NCBI RefSeq assembly: GCF_947623445.1
Contig: NC_135241.1
Coordinates: forward strand, 6,264,501 to 6,328,500
Reading direction: 5' to 3'
DNA from: Clavelina lepadiformis
Taxonomy: Eukaryota > Chordata > Ascidiacea > Aplousobranchia > Clavelinidae
Length of the DNA: 64,000 nt
Below, one piece after another: positions 1 to 12,654 of this stretch. The first letter of the stretch is position 1; each line of letters starts with the position of its first letter. The position numbers were made by a program, and so were the translations under genes. Under the pieces are notes generated by a model. That model saw only the letters and a program-made list of their open reading frames with translations. It searched no databases and had not been told where the DNA came from.

Positions 1-2832
1 GGCCAAGTTTTGCATCAGCGTTTTAAACTAATAAGTACCGGTGGCCATTATCCAAGACTGAAGCTAAACTTTAAGATAAATTTGATTTTGAGCATTTTTC
101 TCCCTTTTAGCGTTTGAAGAAAACGCTCAATGGAAATCCGCTTTTGTATTGTTGGTTGGTAAATGACATTTTATAACCAAATAGTAGTCATTGATTTTGC
201 TCTTCGTTTATTGGCGTCTGTGCCATGAGCACGGAAACACAACAAATGACAAAAAAACTGAGTTAATGCTGATCATTAGGTATTCACGCGCCAAGTAACT
301 GTCACCGGTTCTTAGTTTAACTGAACCCATCTTAATCAATATAAAGTGATTTGATGAGTAGGTTTCGAAAGTTAAAAAATTGTATTTGTCCGGCTTTCGC
401 GACAGTACAACTGCCATCTTTTAAAGGCTTCTACTTGTGGTATTGTCTTAATGGCTAGCCATCATGCTAATCTACATAAAATATATAAAGCTACAGTCAT
501 TCCATACATACAAAATTATGACATTGACTTCAACTTGCTGAAAGCGGTAAAGCCGAAAAGGGGCCGCTTGTCCACTGGGAAAGATTTTATTATCGATAAT
601 AACATTTACCAGCTATGGCGGCCAGATCGGCGTAAGCTTTCATTACAGAAAGAATTCTAGCATGTTGCAAATATAGAAATTTCTTTGCATTTCCCGTGCA
701 GGAGGCTCAAGACAAACCGCTCCGTTTCTTAGTTAATTTGAAACGGGTTGCCATTGGTTACAGGCCAAGCAAACCTCAACGGCGCAGAGAATTCGACACG
801 GTTGATATTAACTGCCGTAATAAGCTAAAAAGTAACTGGTAATGGAGCGTGTGGATAAGCAAAAGAGATTAACGATTTCAAGGAGTTGCTACAAATGCAA
901 TTGTGCGCCCTTTGCATCTTAAAGTGGTTAGCGTAATTCGCTTAGGGAATTTGAATTGGGCTGCGTGCCCTGTGCTTGTTTTTTCCCGCAATTAGTCCTA
1001 ATAACACAAAAGGAATGGCAACCAACTCTTGTAGTGCTATCGGCATATTCAAACGACAAAAGTTTTGTCAAAAAAACTTAACACTTTGTTTTTACTTGAG
1101 ATAATCCCTTTACTGTGTGATGATAATTTTCTCTATCAAAGTGATTTCAGAAATAGTTCGATTAATAAAAAAGTCAACATCGATTAATTAAAGTTTTTAT
1201 CGTGGCAAGATCGGAAAAATCAATATTTTTTTAGTATTTTTAGCCGGAAATTTTTTACCCATTCCTTTGAAACAAAGTCGAACGTTTTACTTCAAAACGA
1301 AACAGCGACCTTACCGTAAACCAAAACAATTACCTGCGTTCTAGAAATGCAAATACTCATTTTGAGGAGAGCGGTGCCTTTGAAAATTTTGAAAACCTAG
1401 TTTTCGAATAAAGTCTCCCGGCGCAGAATTACCTCAATCCATTTTGAAAACCTGTCAACTTCAGTGCATGTCATTTTGCGTCTTTGTGACTTTATAATGC
1501 TCATTGTTCCCTAATAGATGTAAGCTTGTTAGCATCTTGCTTCTACAAAGATTACTCAGCACGAAAAACGACACGCGAAGTCCCACTGTGGCGTAACAAT
1601 AGCATGCATGGTAACGTAGTCTCTGCCAAATATGTTTGTTTAAGTCTCGCTAATTGACATCTATTGGCAAGATTTTAACGTTTATCAGCTTGGGTAGTGA
1701 CGTAAACAAATAAAGTCTTGTTACTTAACAAAGGGCTAAATATTTAGACGTCTTTTCGGTGAAACCCAAAATCATGACCAGCAATGGAAAAAATACTACA
1801 AGACACTCCATAAAATGTTCAGTCGAAACAATTAGCGTTGAAAAGTATGTTGGGATTACATTAAATACGGTGATTATGTATAATAATGTTTCTTAAATAG
1901 ACACTGTTTTAAATGATAATGTTTCTGGTATTATTTTAAATACCGGTTTTAATGAATTAATAATTATTTACGCAAAATACAAGTCGCTTCATCACAAAAG
2001 TTCCAATTCTGAAGTCGATCGCATTGAAACAATTCTTTCTGACAAATATTTCTTCTGAAGTAAAATAAGTTTGACGTTTATTACATGTAAAACGTCGTCT
2101 TGGTGCAGCAATTTATTATATATTTTTAAACTAAAATCGAATACTGTACTTTATTTAGATTTATTTGATTAAATGTTATATTTTTCTTTTGGTATCCCAA
2201 TTAAAAATTCATTCATTTTACAAAAACCAAAATACAAAGGGAAATGCAAAATGCCTATAACAAATGTTTTACTAATATAGGGATAGATGTTTTATTAACT
2301 AATTAACCTATATACCTCAAGTTTCATGGTGCCATTATTTACCAGAAACAAAAACAAAACTAATTTTCCATGATGGAAACTGCAGAATAAACGCCTGTAC
2401 AGGTGTGGGCGTGACCAGGAGAAACGATGTATTACATGTACCTCTGTCATGATTAACCTAAATATACTATACTGTAATATGGTCACATAATAACGCCTAC
2501 ATTTAGAAATTGCTTGTCATTTTAATGCTGACTTAAGAACATACATATCAAAAGCAAGTCAATATTTACATTAATCCTAGAAGACGAAAGATAATCCGCT
2601 AGCGCATCGTTCTTCGCTAATTGACACGTTTGATGTGAAAGTAATTAAACATCGCAGCTATGCGCACGCGTATAACAAGGATTATGGAAGAAAAAAGCGA
2701 CTCTATATGATACGAAAGCGAAAGTCTATGACGGTCACTCAGTCATTGACTACAGTCGTGAAGAGAGGAAGGCAAATGACCACGTGATCGCTGTTCCCGA
2801 ATCGGTTACTGATCATAGATCGAAGGAGAGAT
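1..2832. other. Upstream non-coding region of SIX3/6
   Basis: I see no convincing gene here. The open frames are short, overlap on both strands and show no domain or splice context. The DNA is AT-rich with many homopolymer A/T runs. The last few hundred bases should contain the SIX3/6 promoter. A CACGTG E-box lies at 2781-2786, about 50 bases before the ATG. I see no clear TATA box. Developmental homeobox genes usually carry their enhancers in such flanks, but no individual element can be named from this one sequence. Confidence 0.5.
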
Positions 2833-4922
2833 ATGTTGCACAGTAGAAATGAGAGCACAGATCCGAACTCACAGAAGACTTCGCAAATTACGACCACGCA
2901 ACCAGCTTATTCTACTGAGATGAATTTATCAAAACTTTTTGCCACTGCTTCCACGCAGCAAACGAATATTCTGGCTTCGAACGCCGTTCCCGATCTATTG
3001 GCAGCGGCCGCTCTTCGTTCGATGTTGAGTCAGAGTTTACTTCAAACCTCAGTACTTTCAAGCCCAAGTTTACCTTTACCCGCCTTGACGTTCAGTCCGT
3101 CACAAATTGCAACTGTTTGCGAAAGCCTTCAACAAAGTGGTGATGTGGAACGTTTGGCTCGATTTCTCTGGTCCTTACCGGCAGTACCAGGAGTACTTGA
3201 AGTTCTCAATACCAATGAAACGGTTCTGCGTGCCCGCGCAATTGTCGCTTTTCATCAGGGTCATTATCGCGACCTCTACGCCATTTTGGAAAACCACCGG
3301 TTCACCGACAAGGAGACGCACAGTCGGCTGCAGGTATTTGATGCGACTTCATGCATTGGTTAAAGCTGTTAGGATTTATTCTAAATTTTTAATTCTGTTG
3401 TTTTGTTTATTTGTATGTATACTAAATAACATATAGACAAGCATTGATACTCTTTAAAAATGGCTGAAATTAAACAACAGCGATAGTGCAAAGGATTACT
3501 AATATTATAAGATTAGGAACTAAATTGATTTTTCGAGCAGATATCAGAAATAACAGATTTTGTACCATAAACATAGCCAGCATTAGAAAATCGGTTTAAT
3601 TACATGAATGTTGTTGCTACACATCAGTTAAAATAATTTATGGCATCAACTAAATTTGTTGGATCAGGCTCTGTGGTTGGAAGCTCACTACCAGGAAGCA
3701 GAAAAACTTCGCGGAAGAGCGTTAGGACCTGTCGATAAATATAGAATCCGCAAAAAGTTTCCGCTTCCTAGGACAATCTGGGATGGAGAACAAAAAACTC
3801 ATTGTTTCAAGGTAACAAGAAAAATGAAAATTTACTTTTGGTAACATTGACGGCGCGGCGTGTTTTTTATTAAATGTCGTGGAGTTTATTTCAAAATTAT
3901 ATAAATGTGCCAAAATTACACATTATGCAGTGTTATAGAATATTTTTTAACATAAAATTTATTAAGTGTAATTGTTGTATCTCAACAGGATACATCCTTA
4001 AAGTAATTTTTACTAATTATACAAAATAAGAAGAAAATATTTTTTCAAACCTTGCCATGTTTTGAACAATTTAAAAATCGTTTACCAGGAAAGAACTCGG
4101 ACTTTGTTGCGAGAATGGTACTTGCAGAATCCTTATCCAAACCCGTCCAAGAAAAGAGAATTAGCGAATGCCACTGGACTTACACCAACGCAAGTGGGGA
4201 ACTGGTTCAAAAACAGAAGACAGCGAGATAGAGCGGCTGACGCTAAAAACAGGTAACTATATTCGTATACAGTTTGCAAAAGTATTTAAATATTTCTAAA
4301 TTTTCCATTTTCTTGCACTTCCAAATTTTCTGTTTTACTGTTATATTATAAATATATCTGAGTACGCAGCCCATTTATAAGCAACCAAAACAAGATGAGA
4401 AGACAGTTAAAACACTTTTGCTGCAATAAACGCCATAGAGGAAAAATATGCATCTTTGTGTTTTTATAACGCTAGCTCTTTGTGCACTACAGACGACTCC
4501 AGAACGAATCAAACCCCCGAGTATGCAGCCATGAAAATTCACCCACAGGTCATTCGAGTGGATCAGTTCGTCACTGTCAAGATCCATCCGGACTTTATTG
4601 GGCTGGAAAGCTCTCCAATTTTCCCATCGGTTTTCCGAATTATGGACTCAATTTTGCTGACGGCAGTTTTTCTTCTCCGACTTCGTTCTGCTCACCTTCA
4701 AACTTCTCCCTTCCACTGACATCGCTCCGAAAATTTTCCTCTTCTTCTTCTCACCTTGCTTCTCCAAAAGAGAAAAACAATCATTTCACCGACGTGGAAT
4801 CGGTTTCGTCATCTTCCTCAACATCGCAAACTATTGCAGAATTGGAACAAAGCAATGACGTCAAAGAAACTAAATCAAGCAAAGATGGGCCGGAACCGCC
4901 GAAAAAAGCCGAGGAATACTAA
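2833..4922 (+). CDS. Six3/6: SIX3/6-class homeobox transcription factor, 4 exons
   Basis: This is a sequence-specific nuclear transcription factor. In chordates SIX3/6 proteins pattern the anterior brain and eye and often repress through Groucho. Exons are 2833-3333, 3668-3811, 4089-4252 and 4493-4922, joined by GT-AG introns in phases 0, 0 and 2, giving 412 aa. Residues 1-85 are a low-complexity N-terminus rich in Ser, Thr and Ala. The SIX domain runs from about 86 to 205 and contains [13 protein letters not shown], which corresponds to the eh1-like Groucho contact of SIX3. The homeodomain is about 206-265 with recognition helix [14 protein letters not shown]. The linker [13 protein letters not shown] is characteristic of SIX3/6 and differs from SIX1/2 and SIX4/5. 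The C-terminal tail is Ser-rich and then acidic. The start is the first in-frame ATG before the domain; no in-frame stop was seen just upstream, so a longer N-terminus is possible but unlikely. No frame damage is visible. Confidence 0.95.
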
Positions 4923-7900
4923 ATAACTTCAATTGTCAAAGATAACTGCTGAAGCATTGCTTGTTTTTATATTTTTATCTGATTTTGCACTGAAAGAAGC
5001 AACCGTATGTCGTGAAGCATAGTTAGGGAGTATTACATGAACACATACAAATGTTGGAAAATCATTCGATTTTGTCTATATGCTGTTTGGCAAAGACACA
5101 GCTGCAGGTTAAGCAGATCATAGCTAGCTATAATGGAAAGCATGGCGATTAAAATGTATCGCTTGTGATAATACTATAAGTAATTAAGAGAAGGGAACTG
5201 ACATACCACTGAGGCTTATCGCGTGATGGGAATTCTGCAACCGTGTATATAGTGGAAAACAAAACGTAGCAAACGGTAAGCTGCGTTCATTAACTGAGTG
5301 TTATATCTTTTTATCACTGCAATTGTCAAGTCATAAAAAGTCAATAAACATTTTGACAGGTTTTTAGATTTTAAACAGTATACATTGATGAACCAATAAC
5401 ATAGAATATATTCGCTTCCGGAAAAATCGTTTATGAAACAAGTATTTTGTTTATTTACATTTCAATTATCTGACTGAAATGGAGAAAGTAAGTATGTTGT
5501 GCATATAATTTAAAAACCACTCGCATTGTTTTTATGAACTATAGTGCTATGAGCCAATTTCCGACAAAGAAAAGAAAGTTGAATGAATTAGAAAATTGTA
5601 ATGGAAGTCTGTAGATGGAAGTCTGTAGAAGTTTACGAGACGTTTGTCTAAGTCGCGTGTTCTTTAGTTCCTTGCATTAACTAAAACCAAAGCGCTTTCT
5701 GTGAAAGCCTTAATTTTTTATTTGCCAAGCCGGTGACGAAGAAGGAAACGGCATCAGCACCATGGGAATATTTCGGATATTGAAATGCATATAGGATTTA
5801 GTATTGACCGGTAAAGAAGTCGGTATAACATTTAAGTAGCACTTATCCGTATCAATGTTGAATTTACATTAGAGCAATTGACTCGATAATCGTTTCAGTA
5901 CATATGCATATACTGGCGGATGATCTTGTATTTGTTTAAACATAAAACCAAACAGCCCGACTAAATGAACGTGGAAATGATTAAAAACGATAAAAAGGGA
6001 GCATATGGACAAAATGATACATGTAGCGGAAATGTAATCGCATTAATTGGCCCGCATTAGCCATCTTCTGTATTAATTTTAGGGATCTTCTGCAGTTTAA
6101 CATTTCGTGATAAGGTTTAAGAGGAACCTATTAAAAAATAATCTAGAGGAGATTAAACCTGTCTGTAACCTACATCTGTACCGTGCTTTGAAAAGAAAAC
6201 AACAAATTCAATACATTAACCTTTAGCATGGGTCCGTATACGTTACATTGAAACTATGAAACTGATTAAATTTTCAAAACTCCATAACGTCTACAGCTCA
6301 AGTTTATGAACATATGAAAGAAATTTTTTTGCAAGAAAAAGTACTAAAATCAACATTTTTTCTTGGAAAAATCGTCTAATATCAATTGATTAGTCGTAAC
6401 TTTTAATTAACCAACTTCGTAAAGTTGTTTGGACGTAGCGTGCGCCTGATTGGACTGTGACTCGTTGATAAATTAATCAATTAATTGGAGTTGCTTGATG
6501 TTTCTGCAGCAATACAGTAAATCAGTTTCAGTTTAGTGCTTTATGCGGTGTGGAAGTTGTGTTTTTGGTATGCCATTGGCTTTTGTATTCTTTTAAACGT
6601 AACCTATTTTCCAGGCTGGGAAGCTTGTGGTGATTTCAACCGATGTTAAGAATCTCAAGCCATGCAGCATTTTTAAACTGAGTAAAAATCGATCCAACGA
6701 CTGGTGGGGAGTCAAGAGAAAATCTTGAGGGGAATTAATGCGCCTGGAGATATCACACATAGGCCTAAATGATAGGCGCACCAGAATCTAAAAACTATGG
6801 CACTGTGCATAGTAATCAAATTTGGTTATAAAACCAGTTCATTACGTCACTGGTAGTTTAAGTATAGTTTTAAAAGATATTTGAAGCCAATACGTTAAAA
6901 CCGTGAAAGCCTATATATTTTCTACTGCGAACATGTTTAAACAATGACTTTCTTGAAGATCTGTAAGGGCTGATACTTCAGCTTACAAACTGCTATACAA
7001 TTTCTCGCCATCGAAAATCTATGATTGCCGCTAGCAGCGAAAGAGCGTCTCGTACGAAACTACAGGATACTAGAAATCATGGGAATGATGGCGATAGTAT
7101 ATGTTTTCGTAAACGCATGAGAAACTTTGATTACTTGTTCGTCCTTAAGAATAATATTAACTCACATAAACCTTGATGTGGTGGAAAATCAGAAACTGAC
7201 TTTGTTTCTTCAACGCAACCAACGGTTCGCCGGACCAGGGAAGATGTCGAGATCCACAAGATGTCTTAAAGTGGCAGATTTTAAGAAAGAACTTACCAAT
7301 CTTACTTTTTGTGGAGACGGTAAGCTTGTGGGTCACGTGCTGGCAGAAATTCAAGAAAAGTTGTTTGAAACAAAACCCACAGCTTTTTCGTGGTGATAAA
7401 AGTCTAGGAAATGAAACATGTAACGCTACCAGACTCAATAAATCTTCAAAAGAGTGAAACCAGCTGAAAACCGCCACGCCGTGAGCATTGCTAAGCACTT
7501 CTCTATTTACACATCGGAGTGACGTTTCCAAATATTGAAGGTGAAGGCAATGGCACAGGGCGGGAGAAGTCTGACAAAAAAGAAAAAACTGATCTCACTA
7601 TCACTGGAAAGGCCGTGAATTTTAGCACTCCCGTTATGCCACTGTAGTGACTTTTATTCAGAATAAGGCGTCTTATGCACTAGGTTTCTTGTAAAAGTGC
7701 AGTAAACATTGCGCAGCTTATATGGTATGTTGTGCACATGTGTAGTTACTCAGTTCGGTGTAGAAGCCAATAATTTGTCACAAAAACAATACACAATGAC
7801 ACACAGTATGCAGAGAGCTTTTTTGGGTACTTTTGTACTGTGTTTTGTGTTGTTTCACTGTAGCAATGAATTGCCTGTCCTAAACGCATTATCATGGCTT

Positions 7901-9017
7901 CAATATTTTTCTGATTTGTGCAAAAGTCGCTGCAAGTGTTTCTTCTACCCAGTGTCCTGCCAATCCAATTATTTGTGTTTTGTGATCGTTTAGTGTAGTG
8001 GTTGTAAATTCATTCCATTTTCGGGCCTTTTGTCTTTGCAAATCAAAGGATTTCATTTACACGCCATCCTTTTAAACAGAAATTTGTTTTTGTGACAGTT
8101 TATATTTACAGTAAATGATTTGATGAATTTTAGGTTTATACCATCAGCATTTAATTTAACCTAGCCCAGCAGATTGCCGTCACTTCAAGACAGGACCTAG
8201 GTAGGATTATTTTTTATGAAAGCGTATTATAATGCAACAATAAAAACAGAAATACAGGAACAAAAGTTGCACAGATTTACGAGTTGCGGGGGAAATCACC
8301 CACAGTCGGACAGCACGATAGTTTCGTTCAGCCGCAAGGTGGCACAAAATTGTTTTTTTTGGTTATAGGTCCATTATGTTTTGCGCTGCCACCCTCTTCT
8401 TGACAGACTACAGACTAACTTAACTTGTGTCTTAGTTTTTCAATCTAAAAAAAGACCTTAAATTAAAATTCTGCGATAATTTTGCTGCTCGAAACCTAAT
8501 TTTTAATTTGACGTTGCATTTGATTTTCTTTCGGTATCCTAAGAAGCAAAAGACGTTCGTATAAGTTAATATGATATACCCATTCAAACTGCGACAACTC
8601 TTAGCCGTGGATCCGGGAACCTTAACCTTAAAGTTGTGTTGATTTCTCCGCGATTTGCACAGAAAAGTTCGTTGGTAACACTGTGTAACACAGAAAAAAA
8701 CTTCAAAAGAGCAAAGAGGTGTTTTTGGATATTTCTGGTGTGCTGGGCACGAATATGAACTCCATTTTTTCCCATCGCCCTTCATTTTTTTGTAATTTTG
8801 ATTTTAAATTTTCGCAAAAATGTGCGTGTTTGCCTTATTGCAGGTACTACCTTGTAACATTTGAAATATTATATTTGCTTTGTTTCACTTTTATCTTATG
8901 TTTTTGTGCCTAAATGATTGCTGAAGTTAAGGTCCAACACTTATTGCGTTGACTTTTAAGGTAAAAAGCACAATTTTTTGTAGGATTAACTGTGTAGCCT
9001 ATACATTCTGCTTGAAT
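4923..9017. other. Non-coding stretch downstream of SIX3/6
   Basis: About 4.1 kb has no gene I can support. There are several open frames of 60-120 codons on both strands (for example around 7130-7530 and 8430-8790), but they overlap in antisense pairs and lack start context, splice partners or recognisable motifs. A short direct duplication of ATGGAAGTCTGTAG occurs near 5602-5630. The last part may be 5' flank of the decayed mobile-type gene that begins at 9018. Confidence 0.45.
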
Positions 9018-10680
9018 ATGTCTAAACAACGGCGTTCTTGCAAAAACAAAGCTGATAGTTTTTGCTATATCTGCGGTGAAGTAACTTTCAATAAATACAG
9101 AAGAAATCTAAGCAATAAAACCAAACGTTTGTATTATGCATACTTCGGATGTGCAGTTGGTGACCAAGACAAAGATTGGGCTCCAATTTTTGTTGCTTAG
9201 ACTGCAGTACGAAACTTAAGAAATGGTTTGCTGGAAAAACGTGCCTATGGGATTTGCTGTACCAATGGTATGGAGAGAGTAGAAAGACCACATCACGGAC
9301 TGTTATTTCTGCCTCACTAAAACAGAAGGGTATAACCAGAAAACTAAAAAAGGCATTGCATACCCTAACTAATCTACCATCTGCTATTAGTCCGGTTCCA
9401 CACTCTGTGGAATTGCCGATACCAAAGCCTCCATCTAGTATCCCAGTAATAAGCGATGAATCTCCTGGAAATTCCGAAGACTCAAACACTGACTTTGACT
9501 CTTTTGTGAGTGAAAGAAGACCACATTTTATTACTATAGAAAATTTGAATCATCTTGTACTCGACTTAAATCTGTCTAAAGGCAAAAGTGAACTCCTGGC
9601 GTCCCGCTTACAACAATGGAACTTACTTGCTCTGGGAACAAAGGTTACATTTTACCGGCAAAGATCTGAGGATTTATCAAATCTATTTACTTCTGGTGAT
9701 GAATTGTGTTACTGCAACAATATACCTGGACTGTTTGAAAGCATTGGAATAAACTATGACCCAAATGATTGGAGACTACTTGTAGACAGTTCGAAGGAAA
9801 GTAAAGTTGTACTTCTGCATAATGGCAACACTTTACCATCCGTGTCAGTGGCATACTCAACTACACTAAAGGAAAATTATATAACTTTGAAGCTCATTTT
9901 GGACAAAATAAATTACAGAACCAATAGATGGTTAGTTTGTGTTGATTTGAAAGTTGTTGCTATACTGACAGGGCTTCAACTGGGCTACACGAAGTACTGC
10001 TGTTTTTTGTGCTTGTGGGATTCGAGAGCTCGTAGCAAACATTCCCCGAAGAAACACTGGCCCTTGCGAAGAGATTTCGAGCCTGGTCAGCACAATGTTA
10101 TTGCTTTACCATTTGTTCCACAGGAAAGAATAATCCTTCCACCTTTGCATATCAAACTGTGGCTTTTCAAACAATTTGTAAAAGCTATAAACAAAGACTC
10201 TCCAGTTTTCTACTTCTTACAAGCTACGTTTCCAAGTTTGTCAAACGCTAAAATTAAAGATGGTGTTTTCGTAGGGCCACAAATACGCAAGCTTCTTCTC
10301 AATGATGAGTTTACTGAAATGCTGAAGGAAGATGAAAAAGTTGCATGGAACGGTTTCAAAGAAATATGTCAAAAGTTCTTAGGCTCACATCGAGCTGAAA
10401 ATTATGATGAAGTTGTGAGAAACTTGTTGCTTAGCTATAAAGTGTTAGGTTGTAAAATGTCTTTGAAAGTGCACTTTTTAGCCTCTCATTTAGATTTCGT
10501 TCAAGACAATTTAGGAGTTGTTTCCGATGAGCACGGTGTAAGATTTCATCAAGACATTGCTGTCATTGAGAAAAGGTACAAAAGGAAGTGGGAATGCTAG
10601 CTGACTACTGCTGGTCAATACAGCGAGATAGTTCTGAACTGCAGCATAAGCGATGAAGACGCTAAGAGAAAGAAGTAAAA
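9018..10680 (+). pseudogene. Decayed copy of an uncharacterised multicopy, transposon-like gene family
   Basis: From memory, this matches an unnamed protein family present in many copies in arthropods, cnidarians and other invertebrates, and probably transposon-derived. The start is ATG at 9018. The N-terminus has a Cys-rich segment (SFCYICGEV, then CLDC) like a small zinc finger. Later conserved blocks include LPSAISPVPHS, ELLASRLQQWNLL, VVLLHNGNTLPS, YCCFLCLWDSRA, ILPPLHIKLWL and VSDEHGVRFHQDI. The copy is broken: a shift near 9196, another near 9236, an in-frame TAG at 9280-9282, a third shift near 9365, and a loss of a few bases near 10597, before the final ADYCWS block. From about 9370 to 10597 the frame is uninterrupted. 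No terminal repeats or target duplication could be assigned. Biochemical function is unknown. Confidence 0.8.
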
Positions 10681-12654
10681 GCAAGTTACTGTAGGCCTAC
10701 ATAAGACAGTGTTTTGACAATCATGCTTGTCCATGTAGCGGGAGTGGTGTAATCTACTTCATTTTTGCTTAGTGCGTTTGCAACCCGTATCAGCGTAGTT
10801 CTACATGTATCACATCCACAGTTTTGAGTTAAAAACACTCAATAATTAGTTTATAGCAGCACATGCAGGTTTGCAAAGATACCAAGTAGCGATTGCATTA
10901 CTTTGGCTTTGAATTTTGCTGATTAGACATGCGTGCAACGTTCATTTTATCGGATTTTCAAGCATAATGTTAGAAAAATTGAAAACGTTTCTTTCAAACA
11001 ATTCTGACGTAATCGTGAAAAACCAAGACCATATTCGAAATTAGCGCCCCCGAATTTACAAAGTACAACCTCACTAGTTCTTGAAGTCTTTCAAAGTTGA
11101 AAATTTGTTGCACAGTGATATTTAAGCCCGCTCCACCGCATTTCGTTTGCAAACTTTCGCCGACGTTGACGCACAAGCTTGACCTGATACCAAAAGCTTT
11201 ACTTTTCCATTGCAGACAAAGATAACTATACAATAGTACAATGGCAAAGAACATCTCAACATTTAATCAGATTTTTTTTGGTTTTCTAACTGGCACAAAG
11301 CCTCAGAAAGAATAATGCTGTAAATTTATGTCAGGCCTTAGTTTTTGATTTCCTGAAAAAGGAACCATACCTAATGTAAAAACATCCTCGCTTATTTCAC
11401 AGAAATAGCAGAAACTTATTTTTGTTTAAGCAACTGTTTCTGCCAGTGGCGCAGTTGACTTGTTGTAAATGAAATGTTGGAAACACATAATCTTGCAGAC
11501 ATTAAATGTGAAACTTTTTAAACACAGCATCATTAATGTGGACCTTACCATCACGCGCTTATCAGACGTTGCAAAAAACGACATTTGAAAGTGATCGATA
11601 AAAACTGAATGAACTTATGCTTTGGGTAGAAATAGTAACTCGCCTATACGTCCTCATTCTGGGAATATTGCTTTGATTTTCCACAGTCGGTATCCATTTT
11701 AACCTCTTCTCAAAAGAGCTCAAGCTGTTAAACATTACATATTCTGAGTTAAATTCGGTTGCAAGTTGGAATGTAACCTAATGCGCCAATCTTTGATCAA
11801 AGTGCTGTCGTAGTTCATAAGATCAAAACACCAGGAATTTCAAATTTGTTTTACTGTCTTAAGTATCCATTGCACCACTCGCAAGAAAACATTTCACAGC
11901 AGTAATTGAGTGATATAACAAAATGTATGTCGACCTAGCCAAGCACAAACTTCTAAAAGGTACTGTAAAAGTAAGGCTTAAGGTGGGTTTAAAAACCCTT
12001 TTAGTTATTTGTTGCAGAAGGTAATTACATCTACACGACTGGAAGTTATAAAGACGACTAAAACTACTGCATATATATTTACAAAGTTACCAAATCCGTT
12101 GGAATTGGTCATTTCAGGTTTGAGATAGGCGGCATTAAGTGCGTGTAGAATATTAAGCAACTATATAAAACTTTTCAAATAAAGTAGAAAGTTTTTACCA
12201 GAAACCCCAATGGAAATATGCAAACTTATTGAGCAGACTTGGTTTTCCAGTAAAATTAAGCAGTCATAGGTGAATAGTCTTAGATTTTTAGATAGGGTTG
12301 TGGTCAGTATAGGACAAGTGCTAGAGCAAAAATCAATATGGAAAGAAAGAGGTTGACATGTGAACAAGTGTAACGCGCCAACACAAAATAAAATATTGAA
12401 CATGTAGTGTATAACAAAAAATGGTCGTAATAGCACCCTCTCAAACAATACGTGCAAAAAAACAGCAGGACTAAAGGCATGTCAGGAATATGTTTATCGG
12501 TTGCCATTAGCAAGCAGTACAACATTTAATACAAAAATTATGCTACGTGAGCAATATTGCAATTCAAGCACCGATAATATTACAGCCAGAAAAAAGCGCA
12601 AAAAGTTAGGAAAAAATAAATACACAAAGTTAACGGTTGGAATGGGCTAGTGGT
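10681..12654. other. Non-coding region between the pseudogene and PPP1R37
   Basis: About 2 kb without a supportable gene. It contains only short AT-rich open frames in both directions. The right end should hold the 3' UTR and polyadenylation region of PPP1R37, which is transcribed leftward and stops at 12655. One TAGGCCTA palindrome lies at 10692-10699. Confidence 0.4.

Noticed and set aside
451..660. 69-codon plus-strand frame upstream of SIX3/6
   Set aside because: It has a proper ATG but no recognisable motif and no splice context, and frames of this length are expected by chance in 64 kb.
7127..7531. Overlapping sense (89 aa) and antisense (124 aa) frames
   Set aside because: Two overlapping frames without domains, start context or introns; more likely chance or remnant of an unknown repeat.
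9176..9365. First 60 codons of the 474-codon frame as a genuine N-terminus
   Set aside because: In this part the conserved family residues are found in other frames; the open frame is accidental and the true order requires frameshifts.
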